The notes under the pieces were generated by a model. It did no database searches. It was not told where the DNA came from and saw only the letters and a list, made by a program, of their open reading frames with translations. From contig NZ_NFZS01000001.1 in NCBI RefSeq assembly GCF_003264855.1, positions 2,046,001 through 2,110,000 on the forward strand: DNA of 64,000 nucleotides, written 5' to 3'. Numbering within the stretch: the stretch's first letter is position 1; every line of letters begins with the position of its first letter. The translations under genes were made by a program, and so were the position numbers. Positions 51,848 through 60,091 of the stretch are shown here, piece by piece. The stretch is from Dyella jiangningensis (GTDB lineage Bacteria; Pseudomonadota; Gammaproteobacteria; Xanthomonadales; Rhodanobacteraceae).

Positions 51848-53491
51848 TCAGACGGCTGCGCTGAGCCGGCGGATCTCTTCGTTGAGGATGCGGTGATTGT
51901 CCGAATAGTCGATGGCGAGATCGATCAGGTGCACGCCGCCGGCATCGAACGCGCGCTGCAGCGTGGGCAGGAATTCGTCGGCGCTGGCGGGGCGATGACC
52001 GTGTGCGCCATGCGCTTCGGCAAACTGTACGAAGTCCGGGTTGCCGAAGGTCATGCCGTAGTCGGCGTAGCCCATTTCGGCCTGCTTCCAGCGGATCATG
52101 CCGTAGGCGTCATCACGCAGCAGCAGGACGACCAGGTCGAGCCTGAGACGCACGGCCGTTTCCAGCTCCTGCGAGTTCATCATGAAGCCGCCGTCGCCGC
52201 AGATCGCCAGCACCTTGCGCTCGGGGTAGACCATCTTCGCGGCCATCGCCGAGGGCAGGCCGGCGCCCATCGAGGCGAGCGCGTTGTCGAGCAGCATCGA
52301 ATTCGGCTCGCGCGCGCGGTAGTAGCGCGCGAACCAGATCTTGTACATGCCGTTGTCCAGGCACAGCACGCCGTCGTCGGGCATGAAGCTGCGCGTGTCG
52401 TCCACCACGCGCACCGGATGCATGGGAAAGCGATCGTCGCGCGAGTGATCCTCCAGCTGCGAATGGAAGGCCAGCCGCACGCGATCGAAGAAGCTGAAGT
52501 TCCAGTGTTCCTGCGGCTGCAGCGCATCGGTGAGGCGTTCCACCGTGTGCGCGATGTCGCCCACGACTTCGATCTGGGGGAAGTAGACGGCATCGACCTC
52601 GGCGCTGGAGAAATTGATGTGGATGACCGTGCGACGACCCTTGCGCATCAGGAAAGGCGGCTTCTCCACCACGTCGTGACCGACGTTGATGATCGCGTCC
52701 GCGGCGTCGATGGCGCGATGCACGAAGTCGCCGTCCGACAACGCGGCGTTGCCCAGCCACAGCGGGTGATCCTCGTCGATGACCCCCTTGCCCATCTGGG
52801 TGGTGAAGAAGGGAATGCCGAGCTTGTCGATGAACGCGCGCAGCGCGACCGTGGTGCGCTGCCGGTTCGCCGCGGCGCCGATCATCAGGATGGGATGCCG
52901 CGCCTTGCTGATCGCCTCGGCCGCCTGCACCAGCGCCGCGTCATCCGGCGAAGGGCGGCGCGCATATTCGGTGGGCAGCAGGATCGCTTCCTCGACGGTA
53001 TCGCGTGCGATGTCTTCGGGCAGTTCCAGGTGAACCGCGCCGGGGCGTTCTTCCTCCGCCCGGCGAAAGGCCTCGCGGATGCGCGCCGGTATCGTCGCCG
53101 CGGAAACCAGCTGGCGTGTGTACTTGGTCAGCGGCTGCATCATGTCGACCACGTCGACCAGCTGGAACAAGCCCTGCTTGTGTTCGCGGATCGGCTTCTG
53201 GCCGGTGATCATCAGCATCGGCATGGCGCCAAGTTGCGCATAGGCCGCGGCGGTGACGAGGTTGGTGGCGCCCGGACCCAGGGTGGAAAGCGCGACACCG
53301 GCTTCCCCGGTAAGCCGTCCCCAAGTGGCGGCCATGAACCCCGCGGCCTGTTCATGCCGGGTCACGATAAGGCGGATCGAGGAATCGCGCAGCGCTTCCA
53401 CCAGGTCGAGGTTTTCTTCGCCCGGCACGCCAAAAATGCTGTGCACGCCTTCGGCTTCCAGTGCCTTAACGAACAATGCCGCTGCCTTCAT
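51848..53491 (-). CDS. Acetolactate-synthase-like thiamine diphosphate enzyme
   Basis: 547 residues. The three TPP-enzyme domains are present: pyrimidine-binding (FGVPGEENLDLVEAL with the cofactor-activating Glu; RHEQAAGFMAA), the central domain (HPILMIGAAANRQR) and the pyrophosphate domain with GDGGFMMNSQELETA and DDAYGMIRW. It most resembles catabolic, FAD-independent or AlsS/IlvB-like large subunits. No small regulatory subunit gene is nearby, so biosynthetic IlvB is unlikely. AGGAG precedes the ATG. Operon with the aldehyde dehydrogenase. Confidence 0.9.
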   Translation of the reverse strand: MKAAALFVKALEAEGVHSIFGVPGEENLDLVEALRDSSIRLIVTRHEQAAGFMAATWGRLTGEAGVALSTLGPGATNLVTAAAYAQLGAMPMLMITGQKPIREHKQGLFQLVDVVDMMQPLTKYTRQLVSAATIPARIREAFRRAEEERPGAVHLELPEDIARDTVEEAILLPTEYARRPSPDDAALVQAAEAISKARHPILMIGAAANRQRTTVALRAFIDKLGIPFFTTQMGKGVIDEDHPLWLGNAALSDGDFVHRAIDAADAIINVGHDVVEKPPFLMRKGRRTVIHINFSSAEVDAVYFPQIEVVGDIAHTVERLTDALQPQEHWNFSFFDRVRLAFHSQLEDHSRDDRFPMHPVRVVDDTRSFMPDDGVLCLDNGMYKIWFARYYRAREPNSMLLDNALASMGAGLPSAMAAKMVYPERKVLAICGDGGFMMNSQELETAVRLRLDLVVLLLRDDAYGMIRWKQAEMGYADYGMTFGNPDFVQFAEAHGAHGHRPASADEFLPTLQRAFDAGGVHLIDLAIDYSDNHRILNEEIRRLSAAV

Positions 53492-53573
53492 GCCGCGCTC
53501 CTGTGACCGGAACGCGAAGGATGGGGCATGAGTCGTTCACATCATGTGAGCCGCAGCGTCCCGTTACCCCAAA

Positions 53574-53652
53574 TGTAGGAGCGCACCCAGTGCGCGAACA
53601 ACGTTGCGTCGACGCCACGGTAGATGCCATCGCGCACTGGGTGCGCTCCTAC
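53574..53652. repeat. REP-like palindromic repeat, copy 2
   Basis: TGTAGGAGCGCACCCAGTGC (left) and GCACTGGGTGCGCTCCTAC (right) form an inverted pair with about 40 nt between them. Same core and arrangement as the copy at 37,655; the right arms are nearly identical (ATCGCGCACTGGGTGCGCTC). Sits between the acetolactate-synthase-like gene and xseA. Confidence 0.85.
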
Positions 53653-53666
53653 CAAAAAGCGGTGCG

Positions 53667-55061
53667 TCACTGCTCCCTGGGCTTTTCCGCTTTCAATTTC
53701 AGGCCCACCACCAGCGGCAACTCGCCATCCGCAAGGCGTCCTCGCAGCTGTGCTCCTTCGCTCACGCCCTGCACTGAACGCACGACCTTGCCCTGCTCAT
53801 CGAACAGGATCGCGTAGCCGCGCTCCAGCGTGGCCAGCGGGCTCACAGCATGCAGGGCGCGGCCCGCCTGCCGCAGGGTCAGGCGTTCGCGTTCCAGTCG
53901 TCGTTCCACCGAGTGGCGAAGGCGTTGCGACAGCTCCGCCAGGCGACGACGCAACAGCGGCAGGCGCAGGCGCGGATGCTGGGCGATCAGCCGCGCGTAC
54001 GCGCGTTCGAGCGCCACGCGCCGCATGCGGGCCTGTTCGCGTTGCACCCCCAGCAGCCGGCGCTCAAGGTTGATCAGGCGCTCGCGATCGCGCGCAAGCC
54101 GGGCCTGTGGCCGCTGCGCCTGCAGGCGCGCGTACAGGTGATCCACGCGCTGGATGCGCGCCTGCAACTTGCGCTGTTCCAGCACGGCAAGGCGTTGCCG
54201 CAGTTGCTCCAGGTGTCGCCGCATCGGCGCGGCGTCGGGCACCAGCAGTTCGGCCGCGGCGGATGGCGTGGGCGCGCGCAGGTCGGCCACGAAGTCAGCG
54301 ATGCTGAAGTCGATCTCGTGGCCGACGGCCGACACCACCGGTACCGCGCTCGCGTGGATGGCGCGTGCCACCTGCTCATCATTGAACGCCCACAGGTCTT
54401 CCAGCGAGCCGCCGCCGCGGGTGAGCAGCAACACGTCGTAGCGGCCGCTCGCCGAGGCCTTGCGCAACATCGTGGTGATTGCCGGCGGCGCCTCGCGGCC
54501 TTGTACCGGCACGGGCAGCACGTCGACTTCAGCCAGCGGCCAGCGCCGCGACATCACGCTGAGCACGTCGCGGATCGCCGCCCCGGTGGCCGAAGTGATG
54601 ACGCCGATGCGTCGCGCGTATCGGGGCAGTGCACGCTTGCGCGCGGGATCGAACAGGCCCTCGGCATCCAGTCGCGCCTTCAGCTGTTCGAACTCGCGCT
54701 GCAGGGCGCCTTCGCCCGCCGGCTCCATGTGCTCGGCAACGAGCTGGAATTCGCCGCGGGGTTCGTACAGGCCCACGCGTGCCCGTACCAGCACGTGCAT
54801 GCCATCGGTAGGACGAAACTTCAGCCAGCCGCTCTTCGGGCGGAACATGGCGCAGCGCACCTGGGCGCTGGCGTCCTTGAGGGTGAAATAGAGGTGTCCG
54901 GAGGCGGGGCGCGCCACATTGGACAGCTCGCCCTCGATCCAGATCAGGGGCAGGGCGTCCTCCAACAGATCGCGCACCAGGCGGTTGAGCGAACTGGGGG
55001 TGAGGATCTGTCGAGGCGGAGAACCGCCGTGATCCTGGCTGTAGTCGTCGGGCGAGCGCAT
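53667..55061 (-). CDS. xseA: Exodeoxyribonuclease VII large subunit
   Basis: 464 residues. An N-terminal OB-fold (about 25-120; [41 protein letters not shown]) is followed by the catalytic domain ([70 protein letters not shown]) and a long arginine-rich coiled-coil region for small-subunit (XseB) binding. Degrades single-stranded DNA in repair. No xseB is seen nearby. The gene ends 15 bp from a REP-like repeat. Confidence 0.96.
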   Translation of the reverse strand: MRSPDDYSQDHGGSPPRQILTPSSLNRLVRDLLEDALPLIWIEGELSNVARPASGHLYFTLKDASAQVRCAMFRPKSGWLKFRPTDGMHVLVRARVGLYEPRGEFQLVAEHMEPAGEGALQREFEQLKARLDAEGLFDPARKRALPRYARRIGVITSATGAAIRDVLSVMSRRWPLAEVDVLPVPVQGREAPPAITTMLRKASASGRYDVLLLTRGGGSLEDLWAFNDEQVARAIHASAVPVVSAVGHEIDFSIADFVADLRAPTPSAAAELLVPDAAPMRRHLEQLRQRLAVLEQRKLQARIQRVDHLYARLQAQRPQARLARDRERLINLERRLLGVQREQARMRRVALERAYARLIAQHPRLRLPLLRRRLAELSQRLRHSVERRLERERLTLRQAGRALHAVSPLATLERGYAILFDEQGKVVRSVQGVSEGAQLRGRLADGELPLVVGLKLKAEKPREQ

Positions 55062-55096
55062 GGACGCGGGAGCCTAGCATGACCGGCGGCTGATGA

Positions 55097-55131
55097 ATGC
55101 TTGGATTACATCCGCTTGCCGAACCAAGCAT
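55097..55131. repeat. Inverted repeat upstream of xseA
   Basis: ATGCTTGG (55097-55104) and CCAAGCAT (55124-55131), perfect 8-bp arms with a 19-nt spacer, 36 bp before the xseA start. Could be a leader hairpin or an operator. The flanking stretch up to 55177 is notably AT-rich for this genome and likely holds the xseA promoter. Confidence 0.35.
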
Positions 55132-55177
55132 AGCCAGGTCCTGAGGCAATACGTCTACTGCATTGATTTTTATAAGA

Positions 55178-56641
55178 TCATGGCGGCGTGTCGTCGGACT
55201 CCGCTGCAGCTTCGCGCAGGCGCCGCCGCAACCGCCAGGTCCGGACGCCGAAATTCAGGGCGAGCCAGGCGGCGATGGCGCCGAGCGGCCAACCGATGAC
55301 GGCAGGCCAGAAGAAACCCAGCGCCGCCAGCAGGGTCAGCGCCAGCGTACCCAGCACCAATGGCCCGGTGGCGGTATCGCCCAGCACGCGGCGATCCGTC
55401 AGCGCGGCGCCCACGGTGTTGGCGATGCGCAGCGCCCCGGCCGCCGCCCGCCCCGAACTGCCGCCCACGTGGCGGTATCGCGCTTGAGGCTGCCGGTCCT
55501 TGCTGCGCACGTGCTCGGTGTGGCGCCGCCAGCGCCGCGGCGCCAGCACGATCTCGGTGGCGTGCTCCAGGTCGCGCTCGTACTGCTCGGCCAGTTGCTT
55601 CGCGAAACCGGTGTCTTCGACGGCCACGTCGATCTCGCGATTGCTCAGCCAGCTGGCGATGTTGAGGTTGGACGAGCCCACGCGTGCCCAGAGGTTGTCC
55701 GCCACCGCCGTCTTCGCATGCAGCATCGAGCCGTTCCATTCGAACACGCGGATGCCCGCCTTGAGCAGCGGCCGGTAACCCGAGCGCGACATGCCGGCGA
55801 CGAGCGGGATATCGCTGCTGCCCGGCACCAGCAGTCGCACGTCCACGCCATCGCGCGCGGCCGACGTGAGCGCCTGCACATACGGCGCGATGCCGATGAA
55901 ATAGGCGTCGGTGAGCCACAACGTTCGTCGCGCCATGGCGGCAATGAGCTGGTCCAGCCGATACATGCCTGCCGTCGAAGGCTGCGTGGCGATCACGCGC
56001 AGCGCCACCGGGCCTGCGGGGTCCTGCGCAGCGGCGGATTCCGGAAAGGGCGGAAGCGGCGCGCCGATGATGGCCCAGCTCTCGGCGAACGCGTGTTCCA
56101 GTTCGGCGACGGCCGGCCCCCGCAGGCTCACGCCGGTGTCGCGCCATGGCTCCACGCCACGCCCGGGGTCACCCAGCCACTTCTGGCTGATGCATACGCC
56201 CGAGAGAAAACCGATCTCGCCGTCGACCACGAGCAGCTTGCGATGATCGCGGCTGATCCAGCCGAACGGCTGGCCGAGCTGGGGTGGATTGAAAGCGCGC
56301 ACTTCGCCGCCGGCAGCGCGCAACCGCCGCCAGAAACGATCGCGCGACTGCCCCTTGCAGCCCAGCCAGTCGTACACCACGGCCACCTGCACGCCACGCT
56401 TGGCGCATTCCACCAGCGCGTCGCGGAAGGCGCGGCCCACCTCATCGTCACGGATGATGTAGTTCTCCAGCAGCACCCGGTGGCGCGCGGCCTGGATCGC
56501 GGTCAGCCATGCGTCGTAGTGGGCGGCGGCATCGATCAGCAACTCGATGGCGTTGCCGCCAAGCAAGGGTGCGCCGGCGGCTCGGCTCAGTGCCTGTTCG
56601 GCCAACAGTCGTGCGGACGCGGACGCGAGCTTTGAATTCAT
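55178..56641 (-). CDS. Cardiolipin-synthase-like phospholipase D family protein
   Basis: 487 residues. Two HKD motifs: RDHRKLLVVDGEIGF at about 140-154 and MLHAKTAVADNLWARVGSSN at about 305-324. The order, spacing and the YIIRDDEVGRAFRDALVE helix fit ClsB-type enzymes that join phosphatidyl groups to make cardiolipin or related lipids. Unusually, the hydrophobic segments (about 425-470, LVLGTLALTLLAALGFFW and IGWPLGAIAAWLALNFG) are at the C-terminus. The ATG at 56641 has no good RBS; an in-frame TTG 36 bp upstream is an alternative start. Confidence 0.88.
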   Translation of the reverse strand: MNSKLASASARLLAEQALSRAAGAPLLGGNAIELLIDAAAHYDAWLTAIQAARHRVLLENYIIRDDEVGRAFRDALVECAKRGVQVAVVYDWLGCKGQSRDRFWRRLRAAGGEVRAFNPPQLGQPFGWISRDHRKLLVVDGEIGFLSGVCISQKWLGDPGRGVEPWRDTGVSLRGPAVAELEHAFAESWAIIGAPLPPFPESAAAQDPAGPVALRVIATQPSTAGMYRLDQLIAAMARRTLWLTDAYFIGIAPYVQALTSAARDGVDVRLLVPGSSDIPLVAGMSRSGYRPLLKAGIRVFEWNGSMLHAKTAVADNLWARVGSSNLNIASWLSNREIDVAVEDTGFAKQLAEQYERDLEHATEIVLAPRRWRRHTEHVRSKDRQPQARYRHVGGSSGRAAAGALRIANTVGAALTDRRVLGDTATGPLVLGTLALTLLAALGFFWPAVIGWPLGAIAAWLALNFGVRTWRLRRRLREAAAESDDTPP

Positions 56642-56760
56642 GAGGGAGAGTAGGGCATGCCATCGGCCTTTCTTCAACCCGCGTTCACCCGATGCGTGTC
56701 ACGAATACGCGCCCATGGCGGTCAGTGTCGTCTCCATCAACCTTCTGTCATGCTCATTCC

Positions 56761-58758
56761 ATGGCACCTGAGCAATGTTTTGCCGACATCGACAGCTGTG
56801 CCCAACACATTGCCGAGCGGCTGGGCCCCGACCTGCGCGTCGCGGCGCCATTGGGGCTGGGCAAGCCGCATGGATTGCTCAATGCGCTCTATCGGCTGAC
56901 CAAGGCCGACACTTCGCGTTCGCTGTCGCTCTATACGGCGCTTTCGCTGACGCGGCCTCGTCCTGCACCGGGCCTTGAGGCGCGTTTTCTCGGTCCGTTC
57001 GTGGAGCGGCATTTCGGTGCGGATGCAGTCGACCCGGAATACGCGATCGACCAGGCGCGCAACGCCCTGCCTTCCAACGTGGCGGTGCATGAGTTCTACA
57101 TGCAGTCCGGAGCCTTGCTGCATTCGGGCAGCGCGCAGCGCAACTACATCAGCCAGAACTACACGCACGTCGCGCGCGACCTCGCCGTGCAGGACATCAA
57201 CCTGCTGCTGCAGCTGGTCGCGCGGCGTGAAACGTCCGACGGCGTGCGTTACAGCCTGTCGAGCAATCCTGACCTGACGCTGGATTTCATCGAGCAGGTC
57301 GTGCAGTCGGGCAAGCCGCGGCCGTTGTGCGTGGCCGTCGTGCATCCGGATCTGCCCTATGTCAGCGGGCATGCGGAGGTGACGCGCGGTTATTTCGATA
57401 TCGAACTGCGCACCGAAACATCGCCGCCGCTGTTCGCCGTGCCGAGGCAACCGCTCGACGTGGTGGAGTACGCGCTGGGCATGCATGCGAGTGCGCTGGT
57501 GCGCGATGGCGGATGCCTGCAGATCGGCATCGGTGCGCTCTCCGATGCATTGGTGCATGCGCTGCGTTGGCGGCAACTGGACAACACGCAATGGCGCCGC
57601 GCGCTGGTGGCGCTGGATCCGCGGGGTGGCACCCACGCGCTGGCTGCCCGCATGGGCGGCCTCGCGCCGTTTCGCACGGGGCTGTATGGCGCCAGCGAGA
57701 TGGTGATGGACGGCTTCATGCACCTTCAGCAGGCCGGCATCCTCAAGCGGCGCGCATGGGACAACATCGCCCTGGAGCGCGCAGCGGCCAGCGGCAGGCT
57801 GTCGCCCGATACGCCGGGTGGGCATTACCTGCGCGGGGCTTTCTTCCTGGGCTCGAAGGCGTTGTACGACTGGGTGGCGGCGCTGGAGGCGGAAGATGCC
57901 GATGCGCTCGACATGTGCCGCGTCTCCAACGTCAACCAGCTCTACGGCGACCATCAGGTACTCGCGTCGTTGCAACGACGAGGCGCCCGCTTCTTCAACA
58001 CCTGCATGATGGCCACCTTGCTCGGTTCGGCGGTGTCGGACGGGCTGGAGAATGGCGAAGTGGTCAGCGGCGTCGGTGGCCAATACAACTTCGTCGCCAT
58101 GGCCCACGAACTGCCCGATGGTCGCTCGGTGCTGTTGTTGCGGTCCACTCGGCAGGGGCGCGGCGGCGTGGAGACCAACATCCGCTGGAACTACGGCTAC
58201 GCCACCATTCCGCGACATCTGCGCGACCTGTTCGTCACCGAATACGGCGTGGCGGACCTTCGCGGCAAGACCGACAGCGAATGCATCGAAGCCATGCTGG
58301 CGATTTCGGATGCGCGCTTCATCGATGCGCTGTGCGCGGAAGCCAAGGCGCACGGCAAGCTCGCTTCGGATTTCCAGGTGCCGGAACGGTGGCGTAACAA
58401 CCGGCCCGATGTCCTGCGCGAGTCGCTTTCGCCCTGGCAGTCCAAAGGTGCGTTGACGGCTTTTCCGTTCGGCAGCGACTTCACCGAGGTCGAGCAGCAG
58501 CTGCTGACGGCGCTTACCTGGCTGAAGCTGCGCAAGGACAGCTGGCGCGGCCGTTTGGATATCCTGCGTGCCGCCTTGAAACGAGGTGCGCCGGTAGCAG
58601 GCGAGGCCGAGGCCATCACGCGCATGGCGCTGGACAAGCCGGCCACGATGGGCGATCGCGCATCTCGACTGGTGCTAAGGGCCGCGTTGCGCCGGACCGG
58701 CCACGCGATCGAGCCGGCCGAGGCGGGCGCTCAAACCGATACGACAAGGAGTGGATGA
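56761..58758 (+). CDS. Acetyl-CoA hydrolase/transferase family protein
   Basis: 665 residues, related to class I CoA-transferases (Cat1/Ach1-like). The N-terminal CoA-transferase half contains LGLGKPHGLLNALYRL and the C-terminal AcetylCoA_hyd_C half contains GLYGASEMVMDGFMHL, SNVNQLYGDH, GVGGQYNFVAMAHELPDGRS and the catalytic glutamate in VTEYGVADLRGKTD. It would move CoA between acetate/short acyl groups or hydrolyse acyl-CoA in the cytosol. ATG 56761 is preferred but has no strong RBS. The stop overlaps the GFA gene (ATGA). Confidence 0.9.
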   Translation: MAPEQCFADIDSCAQHIAERLGPDLRVAAPLGLGKPHGLLNALYRLTKADTSRSLSLYTALSLTRPRPAPGLEARFLGPFVERHFGADAVDPEYAIDQARNALPSNVAVHEFYMQSGALLHSGSAQRNYISQNYTHVARDLAVQDINLLLQLVARRETSDGVRYSLSSNPDLTLDFIEQVVQSGKPRPLCVAVVHPDLPYVSGHAEVTRGYFDIELRTETSPPLFAVPRQPLDVVEYALGMHASALVRDGGCLQIGIGALSDALVHALRWRQLDNTQWRRALVALDPRGGTHALAARMGGLAPFRTGLYGASEMVMDGFMHLQQAGILKRRAWDNIALERAAASGRLSPDTPGGHYLRGAFFLGSKALYDWVAALEAEDADALDMCRVSNVNQLYGDHQVLASLQRRGARFFNTCMMATLLGSAVSDGLENGEVVSGVGGQYNFVAMAHELPDGRSVLLLRSTRQGRGGVETNIRWNYGYATIPRHLRDLFVTEYGVADLRGKTDSECIEAMLAISDARFIDALCAEAKAHGKLASDFQVPERWRNNRPDVLRESLSPWQSKGALTAFPFGSDFTEVEQQLLTALTWLKLRKDSWRGRLDILRAALKRGAPVAGEAEAITRMALDKPATMGDRASRLVLRAALRRTGHAIEPAEAGAQTDTTRSG

Positions 58759-59111
58759 CGATGCAGAAGGGCAGCTGCCATTGTGGACGCATCACCTTCG
58801 AAGTCGAAGGCGAACCCACGCAGGCCATCGAATGCAATTGCACGCACTGCAGCCGCAAGGGCTTCCTGCTGTGGTTCGTGCCGCGCGCGCGGTTTCATCT
58901 GCACGCCGCCGAAGATGCCTTGTCGAGTTACCAGTTCAACCGGCACATGATCGACCACCGGTTCTGTCCCCATTGCGGCTGCCAGCCGTTTGCGTATGGC
59001 AAGGATCCCAAGAGCGGCGACGACATGGTCGCGGTCAACGTGCGCTGCCTGGAAGGCATCGAGCTGGCGTCGGTGGAGCGCCGTTCGTTCGATGGCCTGC
59101 ACCTGCTATGA
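58755..59111 (+). CDS. GFA-domain (glutathione-dependent formaldehyde-activating-like) protein
   Basis: 118 residues, one zinc-binding Mss4-like domain. Cysteine pairs in GSCHCGRITF, ECNCTHCSRKG and FCPHCGCQPF are the two Zn sites of the GFA/CENP-V fold. The founding member was proposed to condense formaldehyde with glutathione, which is disputed, and most relatives have unknown roles. Translation is coupled to the acyl-CoA hydrolase/transferase gene by ATGA overlap. A hairpin terminator follows. Confidence 0.92.
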   Translation: MTMQKGSCHCGRITFEVEGEPTQAIECNCTHCSRKGFLLWFVPRARFHLHAAEDALSSYQFNRHMIDHRFCPHCGCQPFAYGKDPKSGDDMVAVNVRCLEGIELASVERRSFDGLHLL

Positions 59112-59117
59112 AGCAGG

Positions 59118-59144
59118 CCGGGGAGTGCGACATGCACTCCCCGG
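59118..59144. terminator. Strong hairpin between convergent GFA and fnr genes
   Basis: Perfect 11-bp stem CCGGGGAGTGC (59118-59128) / GCACTCCCCGG (59134-59144), loop GACAT. No T-run, so termination efficiency is uncertain. Confidence 0.5.
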
Positions 59145-59152
59145 GTGAGGCT

Positions 59153-59893
59153 TCAGCTCATCAGCAGTGATTGGCCAAGTTCGCGCAGGGCGGGCAGATT
59201 GACCACGTGCAGGCCGTGGCGGTCCAGCGCGATGAGGTTGCGTTGGCGGAAGCGTCCCAGCAGGCGGCTGACGGTTTCCGTGGTCAGGCGCAGGTGGTTG
59301 CCGATATCGGCGCGCGACATCGGCAGCGGCAGGTAATCGGCGGAGAGGCCCAGCATGGCGCGACGATCGCGCAGATCGACCAGGAACGCCGCGAAGCGTT
59401 CTTCAGCTAGGTAGTTGCCACCACTCAGCTGCAGTCGCGAGATGCGGTGGCTCGCGGCGTTCATGAGATGCCAGGGCACCTCGGGCTGCTCCATCGCGAC
59501 CTGGCGCACGGCCGAATACGGGAACCGGCAGAACTGCGTCTTGCCGAGGGCCACCACGGCGTTGTCGTGCATTTCGCGATCGATCGCATCCAGGCCGATC
59601 ATTTCGCCAGGCAGGTGGAAGGCCAGCACCTGCTCGCGACCGGCCACGTCCACCGCCACCGTCTTGGCCATGCCCGATTGCACGGCGTACAGGGCGCGGA
59701 ACGGCGACATCGGGCGGTACAGGTACTCGCCAGTGCGCAGTGGGCCGATGCGTTCGGCGATATGGCGCAAGCCTGAAAGCTCGGCTCGGTCGAAGCCGCT
59801 GGCCTGGCAGACGGAGGCGTGACCGCAGCCCGCGCAGGATGGCGAGGGTGTCATGCGGTTGGCGCCGTCCTGGCGTGGGTATGTCTGAAGCAT
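59153..59893 (-). CDS. fnr: FNR-type oxygen-responsive transcriptional regulator
   Basis: 246 residues. The N-terminal cysteines Cys20, Cys23 and Cys29 (CAGCGHASVC) and Cys122 (TQFCRFPY) match the 4Fe-4S ligands of E. coli FNR in both spacing and absolute numbering. This also supports the chosen ATG (AGGAGG upstream). The cNMP-binding fold spans 50-150. The helix-turn-helix (MSRADIGNHLRLTTETVSRLL) keeps the E-x-x-S-R contact residues for TTGAT half-sites. It should activate low-oxygen genes. Divergent from ispG; 198 bp between starts. Confidence 0.95.
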   Translation of the reverse strand: MLQTYPRQDGANRMTPSPSCAGCGHASVCQASGFDRAELSGLRHIAERIGPLRTGEYLYRPMSPFRALYAVQSGMAKTVAVDVAGREQVLAFHLPGEMIGLDAIDREMHDNAVVALGKTQFCRFPYSAVRQVAMEQPEVPWHLMNAASHRISRLQLSGGNYLAEERFAAFLVDLRDRRAMLGLSADYLPLPMSRADIGNHLRLTTETVSRLLGRFRQRNLIALDRHGLHVVNLPALRELGQSLLMS

Positions 59894-60091
59894 GGTGCGT
59901 TGGCCTCCTGAATCCTTGCTCGGTATCCGGGGCCATGATCCTCGCAAGCGGGGCGGGAATGGCAGTTGTGCGCGTTTATGCCGCATCGCTGAACCGGGTT
60001 TCCGGCTTGCTAGGGCAGCCCCGGGCATTCGGTTATCCTTTTGCAGTTGCCGCATCCGCCCGCGGCCCAAGACGTGCAGCCAAATCCATCC

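Noticed and set aside
50270-53506. Open frame of more than 1000 codons on the plus strand opposite the aldehyde dehydrogenase and acetolactate-synthase-like genes
   Set aside because: High-GC antisense shadow: the minus-strand frames encode two complete recognisable enzymes, while the plus-strand translation has His/Arg-rich low-information sequence and no family motif.
60007-60038. TTGCTA ... TTATCC as an ispG promoter
   Set aside because: Spacing of 20 nt is too long for a standard sigma-70 promoter.
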